From Ceratotherium simum simum (taxonomy: Eukaryota > Chordata > Mammalia > Perissodactyla > Rhinocerotidae): DNA of 64,000 nt. Below are positions 31,877 through 42,530 of this stretch, piece by piece; position 1 is the stretch's first letter; every line of letters starts with the position of its first letter. The stretch spans positions 15,560,350 to 15,624,349 of the forward strand of contig NW_004454197.1 in NCBI RefSeq assembly GCF_000283155.1, given 5' to 3'. The translations under genes were made by a program, and so were the position numbers. A model generated the notes under the pieces. The model worked only from the letters and a program-made list of their open reading frames with translations. It had not been told where the DNA came from and ran no database searches.

Positions 31877-33990
31877 AATCTTGTCACAGTATACTGGTGT
31901 TGGCATTTTACCACTTTAAGTGAAGTATAGAAACCTTACTTCCCTTTATTTTTTTTACCCTTCCCATTTATAATATATAATTGTCTTATCTTACTTATTT
32001 GCTCTACATATATTTAGAACCACATCAGATAGTGTTATAGTTTCTCTTCAAGCTTCAAATATAATTTAGAAAGCTTAAGAGGAGAAGGAAAGTATATTGT
32101 ATTTACTCATTTTTTTATTTTTACCGTAGTCTTTCCTCCTTTGCAATATCCTAAGGTACCATTTTTTATCATTTCCTTTCTGTTCAGAGAACTTTCTTTA
32201 GCCATTTTTAGGGTAGGTCTGCTGGCAACAAATTCTCTTAGAGGTTATTCATGTGAGAATATCTTCATTTTCCCTTAATTTCTGAAGGATATGTTTACTG
32301 GATATAGGATTCTGGGTAACAGGTCTTATCTTTCAGTGCTTGAAAAATGTTGTGTCACTTCCTTATTGTCTCCATGGTTCTGATGAGAAATCTACTGTCA
32401 TTCAAATTGCTTTTCCCCTGTAGGTAAGGTGTTCTTTATCTCTTGCTACCTTAAAGAATTTTTTCTTTGTCTTTAGTTTTCAGAAGTTTGACTATGATTT
32501 GTCTTGATATGGATTTCTTTGGGCCTTTCTTGTTTAGGGTTCACTCAGCTTCTTGAATCTATAGATTTGTGTTTTTTACCCAATTGGAGAAGTTTTCAGC
32601 CATTATTTCTTCAACACTTTTTTAGCCCGACCCTCTTACTCCTTTTCTTCCAGGACTCCAATGACACAATTATTAGATCTTTGTTTTTTATACTTCCACA
32701 ATTCCCTGAGGCTATGTTCCTTTTTTTCAGTCCATTTTATCTCTGTTGTTTAGATTGGGTAATTTCTATCGTCCTATCATTTTTCAGTTCACTGATTCTT
32801 TCCTCTGCTCCCTCCACTCTGTTGTCGAGCCCCTCCACTGAGCTTTATTTTCAGTTATTTTGTATTTTTCAGTTCTAAAATTTCCATTTGATTCTTCTTT
32901 ATATCTTATATTTCTTTGCTGAGAAATATAAGCATTTTTCTATTTTTCATTTCTATTTCTCATTTCTTTCAAGTATGTTCACAATTGCCCATTGAAGCAT
33001 TTTCATGATGGCTGCTGTAAAATCTTTGCCAGATTGTTCTTACATTTCCATCATCTCAATGCTGGAATCAATTGCTTGTCTTTTTTCATTCAGTTTGAGT
33101 TCTTCCTGGTTCTTGGTATGAATAGTGATTTTCATTTGAATCCTGGACATTTTTGGGTTATTATATTATGAGGCTCTGGGTCTTACTTAAACCTTCCTGT
33201 TTTCACTCGTTTTCTTCTGACTCTGCTCTGGGGAGAGGGTTGCTGCCTCATTACTGCCAAGTGATAGTAAAGGCCAGGTTCTCCTCTTGGCCTGTATTGA
33301 CACCTAAGGTAAGGTTCCCTGTTACTGCTGGGGAGTTGTAGGAGTTCTGGATCCCCAGTCAGGCCTCCCTGAGCCCTGCCTGGCTGGGAGAAGTAGGAGG
33401 GCCCCATTACTATTCCCCACATGCACTAATAGCCTGGAGGTGTTGATCTCTCTGTCCCTGGGTGGTGGTGAAAATCCTGACTCTCCACTAAGCCTCCTCT
33501 GACATCACCCTGCTGGGGGAAAGGGAAACTTGTTACAGCCTGGTGAAGGCAGAAGTCTAGGCTCTCCACTGAGCCTTTGCTGGTGGAGTGTGGGTGGGGC
33601 CTCACTTTGTTGTGTGGTGTTTGTCTGGAGTAGAATGGTTATTGTCTGAAAGTTTTCTGTCTTGCTAGGCTGCCCCTTTCCTGGACCTTTGGCTAGAGAG
33701 AAGCAGGCTTTTTTTTTTTTTTTTCTTTTTTTCCCACCTGTGCCTATTGGTGTTTCTGGGTTGCCAACTCCTCAGCCCTAAGCCTGGAATATATGAGGCA
33801 AAAAGAAAACCCAGGGACCTCAACACCATGTTCCTTGGGTTCTGAGGTCATTAGCTGGTCTGCCTTCTCTCCACTGTTCAGATTCCTCTTATGTTTGTTT
33901 TCTATATAATGTTTGGGGTTTTTAGTTATACTTAGTAGGAAGAATAGGGAAAAGTATGTCTACTCCATTTCCCCGGAAGCACAAGTCCGC

Positions 33991-34959
33991 ACTCTGGCTT
34001 GCCCTCAAATATTCAAACCCCTTTTTGTTGAGCCAGATTTCCTCCCAATGATCCCAAACTTGTCCTAGAGAATCAGTCACTGCTTCGGAGCTAGGATTCC
34101 AGTGTTCTCTGGGGCATGTCTGCTGTTCCTTAAACAGGGAGATGCAAAGTGAGTCAAAGCACAGTTGCTCGTTTTTCAGACATGTTTAACACTAGAATTC
34201 ATTTGCATGCTAAACAAGTATATCTGGACTCTAAGAAAATATTTAAGAAATCTGAAGTGGAGGATATTTATTTAGTTCTGAATTAACAGTTGTGATTTCT
34301 CTCTCTCTCTTTTCCTTTTTATTTGCCTTTTATCCTATTGTTGTCTTTTAATTAAACAATTCCTTCACAGGATGTTCTTTAATAATTGAGAATTATTAAA
34401 GATGTAAGCCTTCCTGTATCAAACCATGGGCTGTGTAATTGTACACACTTTACATGGGGAAATTTAAGAACTGCAGGAGAGAAGGTGCTTCATTAATTGG
34501 TTGAGCAAGATTGTGCCTTTAATGGAGACAAAGCCGCGGAAGCATTTGTGGGGCTGGAACAGTCCGCAGTTGTTGGTGAGGACAGAGGCGGCCAGTGTTG
34601 GGGGCTCTGCAGACAGTTCCTCCTTCTGCACTGACCGCAGGACGTGCCCTGCATGAGTGGATGGAGGGTGAAGGGGGTGGGGAGGACCAGCCTCCGCAGG
34701 GGCCTGGACAGGGAGCTGGTGACTGCAGGCTGACCTGAGCAGACCCTTGAGCACTTGGGCGGCCTTTTCAGGTGGGGTGTCAGCGGTCCTGGGGGGATGG
34801 AGGGAGCTGGGCCAGACGGGAGGGAGGGGCATGTGGTGGAGGAGTGGGGGCTGTCTCCCTTGTGCTGTCTGGGCTGGCATTTGTTACTGTGATGCTGGGA
34901 GGCCGTGTGCACAGGGATCCAGGGGAAGGGTGAACCCTGAGCTCACCTGCTGCTAATTA
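33991..34959. other. Non-coding; AT-rich block 34180-34560
   Basis: 34180-34560 is rich in attaat, ttaattaaac and tttgcatg strings, lacks any recognisable repeat, and could be a conserved non-coding element. 34560-34960 is GC-rich unique sequence. No exon is supported. Confidence 0.4.
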
Positions 34960-35721
34960 CCAAATTAGTCAGTTGTGCTTATCGGACACCCAGAAGGTGG
35001 CCAACGAGAGAAAACAGAGGAGGAGCCCACTCAGTCTCTCTCTGTCCAGAATCTATAGTCTGAAGGCAGGAAACATACACACCACAGACCTACACACACT
35101 CGGATCTGCATGCAGATTCTTAGCCATAAACAGTCCCGGCAACACATCACACACAAGTCCACACACACACATGCACAGACACCCCCAGACTCACACATGA
35201 GACTCCACCCACCCAGACACACACATGCACACACATACACTCCATCTTCCAATGCAGAGATGCAATAGTAGGCAGAATGGAGAGGCCCAGACAGGAAGTG
35301 CATAGAGCCACTGAAGAGACATCAGAGCCCGTGTTGGTTCCAGGCCCCATGCCCTCCATGTAAGCACATTCATTTGTTAACCCTAAACTATTGCTAGTCT
35401 AGAGACGGCAGCGCACTCATTTCCCCCGACATACACACGCAGAAAAGCAAAGGAGCTTGAAACAGAGAAAGCTCGCGTGTTTACAGCCCTCACGTGTGCA
35501 TTGCCCTTTGCAATTAATTCAGCAAACTTCTACTGAAGGTCGCTTGAAGGCCCTGTGGAATTCCCTGCGCATAGAAATGGGTAAAAGATGAGGTCCTTCT
35601 CTTCTGAGAGCTCCTGGACCTGGGGGATGGAGCCATGTGCAGGCCCAGGGGCACCAGCATTCATACGCACTCTTTCATTTGCTTCTTACCACCCTCTGTG
35701 GGCTCTGCAGGACCCTCAGCA
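34960..35721. repeat. CA-rich degenerate tract and flank
   Basis: 35075-35250 consists of interrupted acacac and acacatgcacac strings. A minus-strand Cys/Val-rich frame is its by-product. 35500-35600 weakly resembles an L2 end; the rest is unassigned. Confidence 0.65.
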
Positions 35722-35887
35722 GACATGGCTTTGAATCCCAGCCTGTCACTGCCTCACTCTGTGGCTGGCAGTCAGTCTTCTGGGCTCACTTTTCTCATCT
35801 GTAAAGTGGGGACAGTAATTCCTATCTCAAAGCAATTTCCTGATGGATCAAATGAGACCATCAGTGCAAAAGTGCTTGGCAGATAAT
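35722..35887 (+). repeat. MIR SINE
   Basis: 'ggctttgaatcccagcctgtcactgcc', 'gctcacttttctcatctgtaaagtggggacagtaat', 'tgatggatcaaatgagacc' and 'aaaagtgcttggcag' follow MIR order. Confidence 0.88.
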
Positions 35888-36330
35888 ATTCATTCGTTCA
35901 TTTATTCTACAAATATTTTTGACTCCCATGTGCCCAGAGCTGAGTTTGGGTACTAGGCCAAAAATAACAGACAAGACCCCAGCCTCATGACACCCTATGC
36001 CAGTAGGATGAGACAGACAACACAGGAGTAAGCGAATAAATGGAGACAATATAAGTGGGGTAGATGATTGTGGAGAGTGGTGAGCTCTGTGGAGGGAAGG
36101 AGCAGGGGCTATGAGAGAACTGCTAGGTGATCAGAGAGGGCCCCTTGGAGGTGGTGTCCTTTGAGCTGAAGCCTGAAGGATGAGCATGAGCCAGCCCTGG
36201 GGAGATGGGGAGCACCAGTCTTAGTGGTGGGGACAGCAAGTGCAAAGGCCGTGAGGCTCCCAAGGGCTTGGTGAATTTGAGGAACAGGAAGAAGCCCAGT
36301 GGGACTGCTCATAGAGCGCTGGAAAGTCAG
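35888..36330 (-). mobile_element. L2 LINE fragment
   Basis: 'attcattcgttcatttattctacaaatatttttgac' opens the antisense L2 end. 'ccccttggaggtggtgtcctttgagctgaagcctgaaggatgag' and 'gggacagcaagtgcaaaggccgtgagg' follow in order. Confidence 0.9.
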
Positions 36331-37209
36331 TGGGTTGAGGTGAGGTCAGGGCACTGGGCAGGGCCCAACACGGAGCCCTGGTGGCATTGGGGGAGCCTGG
36401 GTTCTGTTCACAGGGCACCGTGCTCAGTGAGCGTCAGGGCCGTTCCTATTCCCCAAGCTGTGCCTGGCCCAGTGCTGAAGAACGTGTGATCAGCAGGGTG
36501 CCTGGGGCCAATGTCCTCTCTCTGCCTGCAAGCCCTGTGCACCCTGGGACCCACAGGGACATGGAGACTGCCGGGTGGAGAGGTTCAGTGACCAGCTGCC
36601 ATCGGCCTTCCTGGGTGGCCAGGCAATGAAGGAGATGTGAGACATTCCTTGTTTTCCTATGTGTTCTATGGGAAGACTCGGCTTTGTTGGCTTTTCTCCC
36701 TGGGGTGGGCGGGGGTTTACCTTCACCTCCTGGAGCGTGTAGCTCTCTTGGGCTGCAGTGGGGCGGGGCGTGCACTTCTCATGCTGGCCCAACCAGCCCT
36801 CCTCTCCTGACTTTGCCCTAGGGCCGTTTCTACTGTTACTCTTGGTTCCAGCGTTTTCTCACACTTGCCCGCATCTGCTAGTCCCACTGTACCGTCTCGT
36901 CCTTGGGTGCCACACTGTCCTTCTGGGCACTGGCATGGTGGGGCCTGTGGAATGGGCAGTGGGGGGCAGAACCTCTGTGGGCAGGCAGATGTGGGTGGAG
37001 CAGAGCATGTCGCAGAGCAAGGTGAGCCCTGAAAGGCCGGTGGGACAAACTGCGGACCCTGAAGGCTCTTTACGGCCTGGGCTGCCTCCCCAGCCGTCCC
37101 TGCGGGGTGGTGCCCTCCCTCCAAGGGCAGGATTTCTGCCTTCCCTGCTCTGAGTTCCTTAGAAGTGGTGAGAGAGGCTCATCACAGTGCTGCTTCTGCA
37201 AACACCCTC
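36331..37209. other. Non-coding GC-rich unique sequence
   Basis: Short GC-driven open frames exist on both strands without recognisable domains. Confidence 0.35.
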
Positions 37210-37775
37210 CCCTGGACACTCCCGGGGGAGAATGAGAGAAACTACCGTTCTGTTGTCTGTCTCCGTGGTTTGACTACTCTGCATACCACACGTAAGTGGA
37301 ATCGTGCAGTATTTGTCCTTTTGTGACTGGCTTATTTCACTTGGCGTAACGTCCTCACAGTTCATCCACGATGTAGCATGTGTCAGAATTTTCATCATTT
37401 TTATGGCTGAATAGTATTCCATTGATGTATGTACCACATTTTGTTTATCCATTCATCTGTCAAGGGAAATTGGGGTTGCTTCCACCTTTTGGCTGTTGTG
37501 AATAATGCTGCTATGGGCATGGGTGTACAGATATCTCTTTGAGAGCCCACCCTCAATCCTTTTGGACATATACCCAGAAGTGAAATTGCTGGATCATATG
37601 GTAATTCTATTTTTAATTTTTTGAGGAACTGCTATACTGTTTTCCATAGCGACTGCATAATTTTACATTCCCACCAGCAATGCACAAGGGTTTCAATTTC
37701 TCTACATCCTCACCACTACTGTTATTTTCTGTTTTTTGGGTAGTAGCCAACTTAGTGGGTGTAAGGCCTCTTCAT
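37210..37775 (-). mobile_element. L1M 3' end
   Basis: 'gactggcttatttcacttggcgtaacgtcctcacagttcatcc', 'gctgaatagtattccattgatg' (antisense of MEYYSAIK), 'gttgtgaataatgctgctatgggcatg' and 'ttacattcccaccagcaatg' are the antisense end of ORF2 and the 3' UTR. Only the last part survives. Confidence 0.92.
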
Positions 37776-37779
37776 TTAT

Positions 37780-38010
37780 TAAGACACGGGTCAGCCATCA
37801 CCTCTTCCAGGAAGTCTTCCATGATGCTCCCAGCCTGTACTCCATTTCCTCTCAGTGCCCTGTGCTTCCCTTGATTACGTTTGGTTGTGTGCATGTCTCC
37901 TCCCTTGCAGGTCTGTGAACATCTAGAGGGAACACACTGTGACTATTCAGTGTTTGTCCCCCAGCCATGCCAGGGTCTGACTCATAAGAGGCACATCTTT
38001 TTGGGATGAA
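37780..38010 (+). mobile_element. L2 3' region
   Basis: 'cagccatcacctcttccaggaagtcttccatgatgctc', 'gtgcttcccttgattacg' and 'ccccagccatgccagggtctgactcataagagg' match L2 plus strand. Confidence 0.8.
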
Positions 38011-38597
38011 TGCACAACCCCCAGACCCAGGCTGGTCTCTAGGGTCTGATAGCAGGGACTCCAGACTTAGAGAGAAGAGCCTGGTCCCCTCCCCTGGGGC
38101 TGCTGGCCCTAGCACACCAGGAGAGCTTTTTGTGGGTGCTGGCACAACTCTGGAAAGCAGCCGAACGCTGCTGCGGGGTCTCATAGCTGAAAAAACAGAA
38201 GCACAACTCAGTGTGTGCTGAAGCGTGGTCTGCGCAGGAGTGGGGTATTCAGGTGACAGCTGCACGGCAGGTGCGTGCTGAGTGGAGGTCACTGGCAGTG
38301 TTGGCCAAGGTGACCTGACGCCTGAAGCTAACGGCAGTGGATTTATCATTCTTCTTCCCAATGATGAAGATAATGACGTAACTCACGTTCTGTGTGATTT
38401 AGTGACAGCCACTTCATTCCTCAGACCGGCCGAGACTCGAATCTGAAGGCAGGATGGCTTTTTACTATCACTTGAAAAAGCAATATAAGTTGTAGCCGTC
38501 CTTATCACCTGGGAGAACATCTGCTTCTGCAACAAGATTGAAGGAGCAGGCTTTTTGACAGGAATTGTCCCATTACCGCGAAGAAGGGAATTAACTG
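38011..38597. other. Non-coding; possible conserved block 38360-38590
   Basis: 38360-38590 (gataatgacgtaactcacg, ctatcacttgaaaaagcaatataag, ggaattgtcccattaccgcg) has no repeat signature. tgacgtaa at 38375-38382 matches a CRE/ATF-like octamer, a string match only. Confidence 0.35.
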
Positions 38598-38700
38598 CCA
38601 GTCATTGAGCACCTACTGTGTGTCAGCACGGAGCAAACTGCCAGTGCACTTTACCTGACCATGGCCTCCCAAAGTGCACGAGGTAGAGACAGAAGCAGTG
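38598..38700 (-). repeat. MIR-like fragment
   Basis: 'ccagtcattgagcacctactgtgtgtcag' and 'gtgcactttacctgacc' resemble the antisense MIR tail. Confidence 0.55.
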
Positions 38701-38929
38701 CCGTGCTGGGCTCTGCAAGGTGGTGACAGCAGCAGGGAGGTCGCTGGCGGCCAGCATGCTCAGGGCCGAGCCCCACCGCAGCCCCTGTGCCCTTCTCAGA
38801 GTCGGCAGCTCCCAGCAAATGACGCATTAGAAATGACTCTGCACGAGAATATCATGTTCAAGGGAAGAAGAAAATCCCTCTTTAAATTCCGGCTATGGGT
38901 AGGAGCTGGGCCAGGTGGTATTTTTGTCC

Positions 38930-39610
38930 ACTTCCATTCACTCATGCACTCAGTCATTCCACAGACTTTCCTGAGCCCCACGATGTGTCTGCCTTGTGCC
39001 AATGCTGGGTGTGCTGACAAGATGAATAACGTGACATCTTCTGTCCTCCGGAAGCTCCCAGTCTGGGGGAGAGGAAAGGCAGACGAGCCTTCCATTGCAC
39101 GGCATAACTGTGGGAATAGAAATAGGTGCCCAGAACCGTGAGAGCTCTTCCACGAACAGAGTGCTTCCACGAACTCCACCTGGGCAGCTGGGAGGCGCCA
39201 CAGAGGACGGCACATGTGAGCCGGGCATTGAGCATTAAAGCAAAGAAAGAGGGCAGGACAGCGGGCAGAGGGGACAGTGTGTGCAAGGGCACAGAGTCAT
39301 GGCTTGGGAAACCCTGTATGGCAGGAGCGGAGGGTGTGGGGAGGATGGGAGATGAAGCAGGAGAGCCAGGTTGGGCCGGGGTGGCTAAAGGTTTCCTGGT
39401 GTGTCGTGTGAAGGAGCCTGGTGTTTATTCTAGGCAGCTGGGCACCAGCAGAGACTGTGAAGAGGGGCAGTGACCTTCTTGGGTGAGTTTTCTTTGAGAC
39501 TCCCTCTGGCAGTAATGCTGAGGATGGACTGGAGTCTCATGGCGGGGGCCCAGGGAGAGGCTGTTACAGTGGTCCAGATGAGAGATGATGGAGGGGGCAA
39601 AGGGAACATC
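38930..39610 (-). mobile_element. L2 LINE fragment
   Basis: 'cattcactcatgcactcagtcattcc' and 'gactttcctgagccccacgatgtgtctgcc' begin the antisense L2. Later 'gtgtgcaagggcacagagtcatgg' and 'gaggctgttacagtggtccagatgagagatgatggagg' appear in the correct order. Confidence 0.88.
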
Positions 39611-39904
39611 TGAAGAAGCAGGCTGGCCCAGAACAGCCAATCCTAGTTAAATCCGACTCCCTCCCCGCTCTGCACCTGCGCTGCCCCCCGGGCAGTTGGT
39701 GGTGGTTGGAGAGAAACACACAAGCAGGCTGAAACTGTTCTCTCTCTGTGGGCGGCTGCCCACCTCCCATAGGCCCTCCGTGCCGCCTGGCGAGCCTACC
39801 ATCTCCCCTCAGGCCGTTCATTCTCCCGCTCACCTAGATGAATATTTCACATGTTTCCTCCCCCCAGTTCTCTATAACTTCTTCTTCTGTACTTATTTTT
39901 TGTT
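39611..39904. other. Non-coding unique sequence
   Basis: GC-rich, with nothing recognised. Confidence 0.3.
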
Positions 39905-40850
39905 TTTTAAAAAATTAATAGACTTTACTTTTTTGAGCAGTTTTAGGTTTACAGAAAAATTAAACAGAAAGTACAGAGTTTCATATACTCCCTCACTCTC
40001 CTTCCCAACTGCCCCGGCTAATATCTTGCATTGGTGGGGTACATTTGTTACAACCGATGAGCCAGCATTCATACATTATTGTTTTTTGTGAGGAAGATCA
40101 GCCCTGAGCTAACATCCACGCTAATCCTCTTCTTTTTGCTGAGGAAGATCGGCTCTGAGCTAACATCTATTGCCAATCCTCCTCTTTTTTTCCCCCAAAG
40201 CCCCAGTAGATAGTTGTATGTCGTAGTTGCACATCCTTCTAGTTGCTGTATGTGGGACGCAGCCGCAGCATGGCTGGAGAAGTGGTGCATTGGTGCACAC
40301 CCAGGATCCGAACCCAGGCCGCCAGTAGCGGAGCACGCGCACTCAACTGCTAAGCCATGGGGCCGACCTGATACATTATTCTTAATAAAGTCCATAGCTG
40401 ACATTAGGGTTCACACTTGGTGTTGTACATTCTACGGGTTTTGACAAATGTATAGTGATGTGAACCCACCATCATAGTGTCATATGGAATAGTTTCATTG
40501 CCCTAAGAATCCTCTGTACTCCACTGTTCATCCTTCCCTCTCCCCTAACCGCTGACAACCCTTGATCATTTTACTGTCTCCATAGTTTGCCTTTTCCAGG
40601 ATGTCACATAATTGGACTCCTACAGTATGTAGCCTTTTCAGATTGGCTTCTTTCATTTAGTAGTGTGCACTTAAAATTCATCCATGTCTCTTTGTGGCTT
40701 GATAGCTCATTTCTTTTTAGCGCCGAATAATATTCCATTGTCTGGATATACCACAGCTTATTTACCCATTTACTTACTGAAGGACATCTTGGTTGCTTCC
40801 AAGTCTTGACAATTATGAATAAAGCTGCTGTAAACATAATGACCTTGCTA
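39905..40850 (-). mobile_element. L1M 3' end split by an ERE
   Basis: 'gagcagttttaggtttacagaaaaattaaacagaaagtacagag' begins the antisense L1 3' UTR. After the ERE it continues with 'cttaataaagtccatagctgacattagggttcac', 'ctgttcatccttccctctcc', 'ccgaataatattccattgtctggat' and 'aattatgaataaagctgctgtaaacat'. Confidence 0.93.
40081..40370 (-). mobile_element. ERE SINE, long form, perfect 10-bp duplication
   Basis: Flanked by atacattatt at 40071-40080 and 40371-40380. It holds both 'gaggaagatc..gagctaacatc' modules and also the 'ccccaaagccccagtagatag' module also seen in the 25043 copy. At 290 bases it is the longest ERE here. Head: box B region ggatccgaaccc (antisense). Confidence 0.95.
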
Positions 40851-41196
40851 TTTAAATCACTGAGAAAACAGTAGCCATGAGGACAGAGCTGATCTGTGCA
40901 CCCACTGCCATGCCCACTGGCTTCCGTCATCAGTACCCGTGGGCCTCAGGCTCTGTCTTGCTGTGTGTGAACACTGCGGACCCCTTGAAAAGGTGACCCT
41001 TTTCCTTGGATACTGGAAACCATTCCCTGTCACCTACTCGAGGATGGAACTCTTGCATCATTAATGGCACTTTTTCAAACGGACCATGTCCATTAGCTCT
41101 CGAACATGCTGTAATTCTTCTCATCGTTGCATAACGCTCTCTCTATCCCACATTCATCTCCAGCCCCATTTCTCTGCTATCCTTTAAGCAAAACTC

Positions 41197-41198
<2 letters not shown>
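40851..41198. other. Non-coding unique sequence
   Basis: No element was recognised. Confidence 0.3.

Positions 41199-41230
<32 letters not shown>
41199..41230. repeat. (TG)16 microsatellite on an ERE tail
   Basis: A pure run of 16 TG units abuts 'aggaagatcagctctgagc'. It occupies the place where this ERE's T-rich tail should be. Confidence 0.95.
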
Positions 41231-41233
<3 letters not shown>

Positions 41234-41450
41234 AAGATCAGCTCTGAGCTAATATCTGTGCCAGTCCTCCTCTTTTTGCTGAGGAAGACTGGCCCTGGGC
41301 TAACATCCATGCCCATCTTCCTCTACTTTATGTGGGACGCCGCCACAGCGTGGCCTGACAAGCAGTGCATCGGTGCGCCCCCGGGATCCGAACCTGGGTC
41401 ACCAGCAGCGGAGCACACACACTTAACCACTATGCCACGGGGCCGGCCCC
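41199..41450 (-). mobile_element. ERE SINE with TG-converted tail
   Basis: Two 'gaggaaga(t/c)' modules, 'ctctactttatgtgggacgcc', 'gggatccgaacctggg' (box B) and the head end ccacggggccggcccc. The flanks share aaactctt (41191-41198 and 41453-41460). Confidence 0.95.
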
Positions 41451-42329
41451 TGAAACTCTTCAAATAGTTATCTGTACTTGCTGTTTGCACTTCATCTCTT
41501 CCTGTTCTCTCACGGTGCCCGCTAGCAGGCAATGGCAGTGACTGGTCCACACCCCTCAGACCCTCCCATTTCAGTGGGCTCTGCCTACATCTGCCTTGCT
41601 GTGCCCTAGGGTTTTTTCTGGAACCTCCAAGGCTGTGCTCTGCTTGTACTCGTAGCAGGCAGGAAGTGCTGGGGAACTAGCACACCTGGGAGCAGCCCTC
41701 AACTGAAGATGGATGGGCATCGCTGTATAGATACTGCATCCCCCGTCCCATGGGTGGCATTATCCTCAGGCCCACAGTGTTTCTTAGGGGTTCCCTGCAG
41801 GAGGAAGCTCCAGTCTCTATGTGGAAGCTTCTGCATTATTGGCTGCCTTCCCTTCCCTGTATCACTTCCCTACCTTCTGATGTTCTCTTTGCCTCCCAAA
41901 TGCACCCCTTGCACTTGAATCCTTGTCTCAGAGTTTCTGCTTCTGGGGACCCAAAGTCAGGCACTTTCCAATCAGGCAATGCCCACCGTCCCAGGCCCTG
42001 CTCCTGTGTGGTCACCAGTGACCTCCGTGGGCCCAAGCCCAGGTCATTCCCTGGGTGTCATCTGACTCCATCTCTCGACAGTCTTTGGCCCTGTTGGTCA
42101 CTTCCTCACCTCCTTCACTTGGACTTTGGGACACTGTTCTCTTTTGGGTTTATTTCACTGGCTGATCCTTTCATGCTTCTTTGCCAGCTCCTTCTCATCT
42201 TCCTGCCCTCAGCACCCACAGCCAGAGAGATCAGCCAAAACATATGGAAAGGAGATAGCATGCACTTCCAACAGAGCAAACAGAGTGGGTGTTAAGTTTC
42301 TCACTGACTTTCCTGTCGAGGGGGAGGTG
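41451..42329. other. Non-coding; weak L2-like part 41985-42230
   Basis: 'gtcaccagtgacctccgtgggcccaagcc', 'gtctttggccctgttggtcacttcctcacc', 'gggacactgttctc' resembles the L2 ORF region encoding a 'DLSAAFDTVDH'-like segment, very diverged. The 181-codon frame over it has no domain that I recognise. Confidence 0.4.
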
Positions 42330-42530
42330 ACTGTTGAGGCTGGGTGTGTGCCAGGCACTTTGTTTGCAACATTAACTCATTTGATCCTGACAGCCAGCCC
42401 CCAGTGGAGGTGCTATTTATCACCGTATACGGGGGGGGGGGGGGGGAAGCAGAGGCTCAGACAGCTTAGTGGCTTGGTCAAGGGCACCCAGGGGTGGTGC
42501 TGGGATTGGAACCAGGCTGTCGCACTCCTT
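42330..42530 (-). repeat. MIR SINE with a G-run
   Basis: 'gtgtgtgccaggcactttgtttgcaacattaactcatttgatcctgacagcc', 'gcagaggctcagacagcttagtgg' and 'gctgggattggaaccaggctgtc' follow antisense MIR order. Confidence 0.9.
42431..42446. repeat. G16 homopolymer
   Basis: Sixteen consecutive G after 'accgtatac', replacing the 'cccattttacagatgaggaaac' part of the MIR. Long G-runs are rare and prone to sequencing error and G-quadruplex formation. Confidence 0.95.

Larger units (their letters stand above)
27328..33990 (-). mobile_element. Near-full-length old L1 (L1M) element
   Basis: About 6.6 kb of AT-rich antisense L1 runs from a T-rich 3' tail at 27328 to a 5' region ending near 33990 ('tatgtctactccatttccccggaagc'). 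ORF2 remains lie between about 31690 and 27700, with endonuclease, reverse transcriptase and C-terminal segments in order. The 31.7-33.9 kb part is 5' UTR/ORF1-equivalent sequence ('gttttcagccattatttcttcaac', 'gatgagaaatctactgtcattc'). A Tigger-like MITE (30208-30420), a (CA)n run and a T-tract (33711-33733) lie inside. Frames are broken many times, so it cannot move by itself. Confidence 0.93.

Noticed and set aside
35031..35359. Cys/Val-rich frames resembling small secreted peptides
   Set aside because: They translate the CA-rich tract.
41750..42295. 181-codon frame ending in hydrophobic residues
   Set aside because: It lies over L2-like sequence and has no domain that I recognise.
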